From the NCBI GenBank assembly GCA_910583615.1, contig CAJTXP010000019.1, forward strand, positions 1-64,000: DNA of 64,000 nucleotides, in the 5' to 3' direction. The stretch is from an uncultured Lachnospiraceae bacterium. GTDB taxonomy: Bacteria; Bacillota; Clostridia; Lachnospirales; Lachnospiraceae. The position numbers and the translations under genes were made by a program. Shown here piece by piece: positions 62,345 to 64,000 of the stretch. The notes under the pieces are model-generated. The model searched no databases, had not been told where the DNA came from, and saw only the letters and a program-made list of their open reading frames with translations. The stretch's first letter is position 1; each line of letters begins with the position of its first letter.

Positions 62345-63373
62345 TCAATCAGCCATTTTTACTGAATTTCTCATTTTCTCAACAAAGTACCGAAACAGCT
62401 CTCTGTCAGGAGCTGAATACAGCATATGAAAAAACATACACTGTCCCTTCGAAAATCTTTCCATATATCTGTTTTCCCTATAATCAGGTACACATTTCCT
62501 GACAAATTCACCCAGCAGACGAAAATATGAAAAAGACTGCCGGTCATGCTCATATATGATACGTCCCAGAAGGTTAACCGTACTGTATAAAAGATCATAT
62601 TCCATTTCTTCACGAAATTCCTGCAAAATACCCCGCTTATGGTAATCCGCCCATTTCATGGACTGTACCGTCAGCCAGTCCATATGATAATCCATATTTT
62701 CAGAATGAAGAACAGAACCATTATTTACAAAATAGTGATATAACGGTTTATTTACAAAGCAGATGTTCACTGCATAAATATGCAGAAGCGGCATCCAGTA
62801 CTCATCCTCGTAAGTCAGGCCTTCCGGAAAATATATCTCATGGTCCACAAGAAAATCTCTTCGAATCAGTTTCCCCCATGCAGCTATACTTAATCCTTTA
62901 TTCATGAGCATCTGTTTTGTTATTTCTTTTGTGTCAGCTGTGATATACTGTTCCTGGCTTTCCGGCTCCTGCTCAAAATAAACAAGAGAATCCGACCGGT
63001 CCGATCTCCAGCTGCAGGCAGCCACATCACAGCTATACTGTACTGCAGCTTTATAAAGCCGTTCCAGATAATCCGGCTCAAGCCAGTCGTCTGCATCCAC
63101 ATACGCAATCCATTCAGAAGATGCAGTGAAAAGTCCGATGTTTCTGGCGGCTCCCTGCCTTCTGTTTACCTCCTGCCGGATCAGCAGAATATGATCCGGA
63201 TAGAGCTGCTCCCATCTTAGCAGACAATTCCTTGTATCATCTGCAGATGCATCATCAATACATATAATTTCCAATGCATCCATTCCAATTGTCTGTGCGA
63301 CAACAGAAGTCATACACCTGTCAATGAAGGATGCCACATTGTAACAGGGAATGATTACACTTATTTTCCGCAC
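62345..63373 (-). CDS. Family 2 glycosyltransferase, copy 3 of the array
   Basis: A 342-residue paralogue starting at a GTG (63373) with AGGGGG upstream. It reads MRKISVIIPCYNVASFIDRC, IICIDDASADDTRNCLLRW, WIAYVDADDWLEPDYLERLY and YFPEGLTYEDEYWMPLLHIY. The RQEVNRRQGAARNIG block is shared almost unchanged with copy 2, suggesting recent duplication or gene conversion. Confidence 0.88.
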   Translation of the reverse strand: MRKISVIIPCYNVASFIDRCMTSVVAQTIGMDALEIICIDDASADDTRNCLLRWEQLYPDHILLIRQEVNRRQGAARNIGLFTASSEWIAYVDADDWLEPDYLERLYKAAVQYSCDVAACSWRSDRSDSLVYFEQEPESQEQYITADTKEITKQMLMNKGLSIAAWGKLIRRDFLVDHEIYFPEGLTYEDEYWMPLLHIYAVNICFVNKPLYHYFVNNGSVLHSENMDYHMDWLTVQSMKWADYHKRGILQEFREEMEYDLLYSTVNLLGRIIYEHDRQSFSYFRLLGEFVRKCVPDYRENRYMERFSKGQCMFFHMLYSAPDRELFRYFVEKMRNSVKMAD

Positions 63374-63409
63374 TTGTTTCCCCCTGACCTTACTTTCGTC
63401 TATCAGTTC

Positions 63410-64000
63410 TCATTTTTCCTGTTGAGCAAGCATCTCTCTTACCCGATGCCTGTATGTATGACTGCCTGCAACCTTGTCATGTCCGTTTTTGGCAATTGCA
63501 TTCCGCTCGTCTTCATGAATGAGATAATAATCAACTTTCTGCAACAAATCCTCTTTGTTTTCAAAAAAAACAAAATCTTCACCTGGCACAAAATAATCCA
63601 GAAAATCGCTCTGAAAATTACTGAGCAAAAATCCTCCGCTGCCCATAATATCCATTGCCCGCAGCGGAATACCACTGCGAATACCTCTCAGGCTGATGTT
63701 CAGATTGATTCTGCTTGTCTTAAAAACCAGGGGCATCTCAGTATAATAATCCACAGGACCATGATTGCATACATAATTCATGGAGAAATCTTTTCCCCAT
63801 GTAAACAGATCAACAAGATGCCTGTCCGCAATTGCCTCCAGTAAATCCAGACGCTCCAACGCCGTAATCCTGCGGTTGAGTATATGTGCATACAGATATT
63901 CTCTGGTCTCTATACTGTCCGGACGTATCTGTACCGGAAGTATCTTCCACAGTTCATCAATCACAGGAGGCAGCAGTTCCTCTACAAAATTATATCCCTG
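63410..64000 (-). CDS. CgeB-like glycosyltransferase, copy 4 (partial, runs off the window)
   Basis: The C-terminal 196 residues of a fourth CgeB-like paralogue; the start lies beyond 64000. The part seen starts QGYNFVEELLPPVIDE and contains SRINLNISLRGIRSGIPLRA, GGFLLSNFQSDFLDYFVPGE and HTYRHRVREMLAQ. The array therefore continues upstream on this strand. Confidence 0.86.
   Translation of the reverse strand, partial: QGYNFVEELLPPVIDELWKILPVQIRPDSIETREYLYAHILNRRITALERLDLLEAIADRHLVDLFTWGKDFSMNYVCNHGPVDYYTEMPLVFKTSRINLNISLRGIRSGIPLRAMDIMGSGGFLLSNFQSDFLDYFVPGEDFVFFENKEDLLQKVDYYLIHEDERNAIAKNGHDKVAGSHTYRHRVREMLAQQEK

Noticed and set aside
1..64000. CRISPR arrays, tRNA or rRNA genes, insertion sequences, integrase genes
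   Set aside because: No regularly spaced repeats, cloverleaf-like sequences, transposase or integrase motifs were recognised on either strand.

Overview
This looks like part of the chromosome of a motile, anaerobic, Gram-positive member of the Clostridia, most likely Lachnospiraceae-like. The evidence is an anaerobic (early cobalt insertion, Cbi-type) cobalamin pathway under a B12 riboswitch, glutamyl-tRNA-dependent tetrapyrrole synthesis, a clostridial flagellar block with FlgM/FlgN/FlgK/FlgL/FliW/CsrA and FliD/FliS, and AGGAGG ribosome-binding sites. No rRNA, tRNA, insertion sequence, integrase or CRISPR array was seen.

Region 1 (1-4377) holds unrelated housekeeping genes: an unknown cytoplasmic protein, a coupled radical-SAM activase-like gene and HD phosphohydrolase, an AI-2E family membrane permease behind an unusual inverted-repeat leader, and truA with its own sigma-A promoter.

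Region 2 (4402-32130, all minus strand) is a cobalamin/tetrapyrrole operon of about 27 kb. It reads from a sigma-A promoter, a cobalamin riboswitch and an intrinsic terminator through cbiF, hemA, cbiH, a hemC-cobA-hemD triple fusion, a DUF2971 gene, cobD, a DUF2262 gene, a 1703-residue DUF4132 gene, cbiP, cbiC, a DUF6881 gene and a RhuM-Fic gene, cobT, cbiD, cbiG, a cbiJ-cbiE-cbiT triple fusion, cbiA, cobU, cobS, a second short CobU-like gene, cobC, cbiB and cobO. Most junctions overlap by 1-4 bases. The set covers precorrin formation to adenosylcobalamin except cbiL, a cobaltochelatase, hemB and hemL, which must lie elsewhere. The RhuM-Fic gene has its own palindrome-bearing promoter and looks inserted.

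Region 3 (32217-34293) has a secreted or anchored C39-like cysteine peptidase and the rearranged remains of at least two AAA-ATPase genes.

Region 4 (34319-52411) is flagellar. One minus-strand group encodes a FliK-like protein, an orphan FlhB C-terminal-like protein, a lytic transglycosylase, a PilZ protein and a TPR glycosyltransferase, with a FliD-like orphan beyond it. The plus strand has flgM-flgN-flgK-flgL-DUF6470-fliW-csrA. The minus strand has fliD, two tandem fliS genes, a FliT-like gene and a degenerate nucleotidyltransferase. Divergent from fliD lies a ParA-type ATPase coupled to a ComFB-domain protein. Four flagellar start regions share a sigma-28-like pattern, T(A/T)AT, 15 bases, GNCGATA(A/T).

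Region 5 (52504-64000, minus strand, visibly more A+T-rich at its 3' end) is a glycan modification island: a GT11-like fucosyltransferase with an extra C-terminal region, an FkbM methyltransferase, a LicD transferase, and an array of CgeB-like glycosyltransferases alternating with GT2 glycosyltransferases, which runs off the window. Its position next to fliD/fliS suggests flagellin or surface-glycan decoration, but the flagellin gene itself is not in view.
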